A stretch of 8,590 nucleotides of DNA from Gemmatimonadota bacterium (GTDB lineage Bacteria > Gemmatimonadota > Gemmatimonadetes > Longimicrobiales > Gaopeijiaceae), in NCBI GenBank assembly GCA_003695865.1, contig RFGQ01000207.1:1-8590 (forward strand), written 5' to 3'. Below are positions 7,665 through 8,590 of the stretch, piece after piece (positions within the stretch are counted from its first letter, which is position 1; each line of letters begins with the position of its first letter). The notes below the pieces were generated by a model. That model worked only from the letters and a program-made list of their open reading frames with translations, was not told the DNA's origin and ran no database searches. The translations under genes and the position numbers were made by a program.

Positions 7665-7723
7665 GGCGGCCGACCCGCTCCGCCGCCGTCCGCCCCGGGC
7701 CCCGTGCCGGAGCGTCGGCCGCC
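7665..7723 (-). terminator. Long bulged hairpin directly after the thioredoxin-like stop codon
   Basis: On the minus strand an arm of 16 nt begins at the base after the TGA stop (7708-7723). It pairs with 7665-7682 as a 10-bp stem plus a 6-bp stem separated by a 2-nt bulge (CC at 7675-7676), leaving a 25-nt loop. The pairing is GGCGGCCGAC with GTCGGCCGCC and GCTCCG with CGGAGC. No U-tract follows. It is a candidate terminator or mRNA 3'-end stabiliser for the thioredoxin-like gene, and would argue for separate transcription of the deaminase gene. Confidence 0.45.
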
Positions 7724-8272
7724 TCAGGAGCCTTCGGACGCCTCGGCCATCGCCGCGCTGCGCACCACCTCGAGCAGCTCACGCACGGTGCTCGCGCCGC
7801 GGTCCTTCGCATACCAGCGCCGGATCTCGCGGTAGCGCTCATCCGAGGGCAGTTCGCGGTGCGCCATGGTCCACGCCTGGATCTCGCGCGGGCGCGGGCC
7901 CCACCACCCGACTTCGTTGAAGTCGGCGTCGTAGACGATCACGACCGGGATCGAGCGGCTGCGCCCGTCGGTGAGGTGTGCGTCCATGAGGTCGGGGTTG
8001 TCGTCGCGCCCGAGCACGCGCAGCGGCCAGCCCACGGCCTCGGCCAGACGCGCCACCACCGGCAGCGTGTTCACGGCGTCGCCGCACCAGTCCTCGCTCA
8101 GCGCCAGCAGGCGCCATCCGCGCCCCAGAGCGCGCGCCTCGTTCACCAGGTCTTCGGGCAGGTGCACGCGCTCGTAGACGCCGTGCCACAACTCCCGGTT
8201 CTTCTCGACCGTCTCCAGGTACGCCCGGAAGTCGGGCGCTTCCTCGAAGCGTCGCTTCAGATCGCTCGTCAT
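7724..8272 (-). CDS. Thioredoxin-fold protein (Thioredoxin_9-like) with a single active-site cysteine
   Basis: This protein of about 182 residues has a thioredoxin fold. Numbered from the GTG at 8278, LLALSEDWCGDAVNTLPVV (57-75) takes the place of the WCxxC active site, and IPVVIVYDADFNEVGWWGPRP (110-130) supplies the cis-proline loop (P111). C65 is the only cysteine in the protein, so a CxxC dithiol reaction is impossible. The WCGDA form seems usual in this family, so this is unlikely to be a damaged gene. A charged N-terminal helical region (SDLKRRFEEAPDFRAYLETV) and a basic C-terminal helix complete it. There is no signal peptide, so it is probably cytosolic; its substrate is unknown. ATG 8272, with GAG 6 nt upstream, is preferred over GTG 8278. 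A 6-codon minicistron (ATG 8295 to TGA 8275) overlaps this start. It is divergent from a response-regulator gene. Confidence 0.87.
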   Translation of the reverse strand: MTSDLKRRFEEAPDFRAYLETVEKNRELWHGVYERVHLPEDLVNEARALGRGWRLLALSEDWCGDAVNTLPVVARLAEAVGWPLRVLGRDDNPDLMDAHLTDGRSRSIPVVIVYDADFNEVGWWGPRPREIQAWTMAHRELPSDERYREIRRWYAKDRGASTVRELLEVVRSAAMAEASEGS

Positions 8273-8336
8273 CGTCACTCGATGGTCTTGGTCATGTCGG
8301 TTCGCGGCGTCCGGGCGGGCAGGCGAACGTGCGTCG

Positions 8337-8362
8337 CCCGTAGGACGCTCGCGTCCTACGGG
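8337..8362. repeat. Perfect 12-bp inverted repeat upstream of the thioredoxin-like gene
   Basis: CCCGTAGGACGC (8337-8348) and its exact reverse complement (8351-8362) are separated only by TC, giving a 26-bp near-continuous palindrome. It lies about 65 bp upstream of the thioredoxin-like start and 110 bp upstream of the response-regulator start, in a divergent intergenic region. It might be a cruciform or regulatory operator, the hairpin of an intrinsic terminator without a good T-tract (GCCTTAAT follows on the plus strand), or a copy of a genome-wide palindromic repeat. The sequence does not decide between these. Confidence 0.6.
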
Positions 8363-8415
8363 GCCTTAATCCCACATCCAGGACCGGTGTTCCCCGGGGG
8401 TGCGCTCAACCTCCG

Positions 8416-8437
8416 TCTTGAATATTGTTGAAGAGCA
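8416..8437. promoter_or_regulatory. AT-rich patch in the divergent gap before the response regulator
   Basis: A short AT-rich stretch centred on TCTTGAATATTGTTGAAG stands out in this GC-rich window and lies 36-57 bp upstream of the response-regulator ATG. It contains TTGAAT (8418-8423) and TATTGT (8423-8428), but no pair of boxes with 16-18 bp spacing could be made on the plus strand. On the minus strand TTGACC (8451-8456) is a fair -35 box without a matching -10. It probably marks promoter DNA, but the boxes are not resolved. Confidence 0.3.
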
Positions 8438-8472
8438 CGACCACTGGACGGGTCAACCCTCACCCCACCTCG

Positions 8473-8590
8473 ATGAGCGGATCTTCCACGGAGGTTCCGA
8501 GCCGGCTGCGTGTGCTCGTCGCCGACGACGAGCCCATGATCCTTCGCGCCCTCGTGCGGTTCCTCGAGCGGCGGGGTCACGTCGTTGTGA
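8473..8590 (+). CDS. Response regulator, N-terminal receiver domain (partial, cut by window end)
   Basis: From ATG 8473 an open frame of 39 codons runs to the window edge. After a 12-residue lead it reads RVLVADDEPMILRALVRFL, the first beta strand and acidic pocket (A-D-D-E-P) of a CheY-like receiver domain, followed by the first helix and HVVV of the second strand. The phosphorylated aspartate and any output domain lie beyond the window, so its class (DNA-binding, diguanylate cyclase, NtrC-like) is unknown. There is no Shine-Dalgarno sequence before the ATG, so the mRNA may be leaderless or the true start may differ. ACGGAGG at 8488-8494 lies inside the frame, and the next GTG (8512) is too far from it to be well placed. 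It is divergent from the thioredoxin-like gene across 200 bp. Confidence 0.8.
   Translation, partial: MSGSSTEVPSRLRVLVADDEPMILRALVRFLERRGHVVV

Noticed and set aside
6818..8431. Long plus-strand open frame (537 codons) opposite the deaminase and thioredoxin-like genes
   Set aside because: It is antisense to two genes with clear catalytic motifs, and its translation shows no recognisable family.
8356..8580. Minus-strand 74-codon frame before the window end
   Set aside because: It is antisense to the receiver-domain start and covers the palindrome; no recognisable features.

Overview
The window comes from a bacterial chromosome with very high GC content. By eye it is well above 65 % GC, codons have strongly GC-biased third positions, and several genes start with GTG. 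The gene content (B12-dependent light sensor with photolyase, FAS1 protein, AGXT-type aminotransferase beside serA, ACT-domain SerA, Thioredoxin_9-like protein) fits a soil or freshwater Gemmatimonadota-like lineage. That placement is an impression only, because the window has no rRNA or other taxonomic marker.

Left block (about 1-4149), light response and DNA repair. A MerR-type regulator with a cobalamin-binding domain (CarH/LitR family; 50-1000, minus) is divergent from three plus-strand genes. These are a secreted fasciclin-domain protein (1208-1702), a DUF1295 membrane protein related to steroid 5-alpha-reductases (1833-2606), and a class II-type DNA photolyase (2677-4149). The divergent intergenic region carries two abutting 11-bp direct repeats with a TGTACAACA core, which is the spacing expected of a CarH operator. 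A TTGACA-type promoter lies just upstream of the repeats. The simplest reading is that CarH with adenosylcobalamin represses the three-gene unit in the dark and light releases it, inducing photolyase together with two envelope or membrane proteins.

Middle block (4173-6915, minus), serine biosynthesis. A class V aminotransferase of the alanine-glyoxylate type sits 10 bp upstream of an ACT-domain 3-phosphoglycerate dehydrogenase (serA). It is the likely phosphoserine aminotransferase. serA converges on the photolyase gene with only 23 bp between the stop codons.

Right block (7115-8590). A ComEB-like deoxycytidylate deaminase (7115-7618) and a thioredoxin-fold protein with a single active-site cysteine (7724-8272) lie on the minus strand. 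They are separated by a long bulged hairpin that begins directly after the thioredoxin-like stop codon. A perfect 12-bp inverted repeat and an AT-rich patch fill the divergent gap to the start of a response regulator (8473 onward, plus), which the window end cuts off. No tRNA, rRNA, CRISPR array, insertion sequence or prophage signal was seen. No gene-free stretch exceeds 300 bp.
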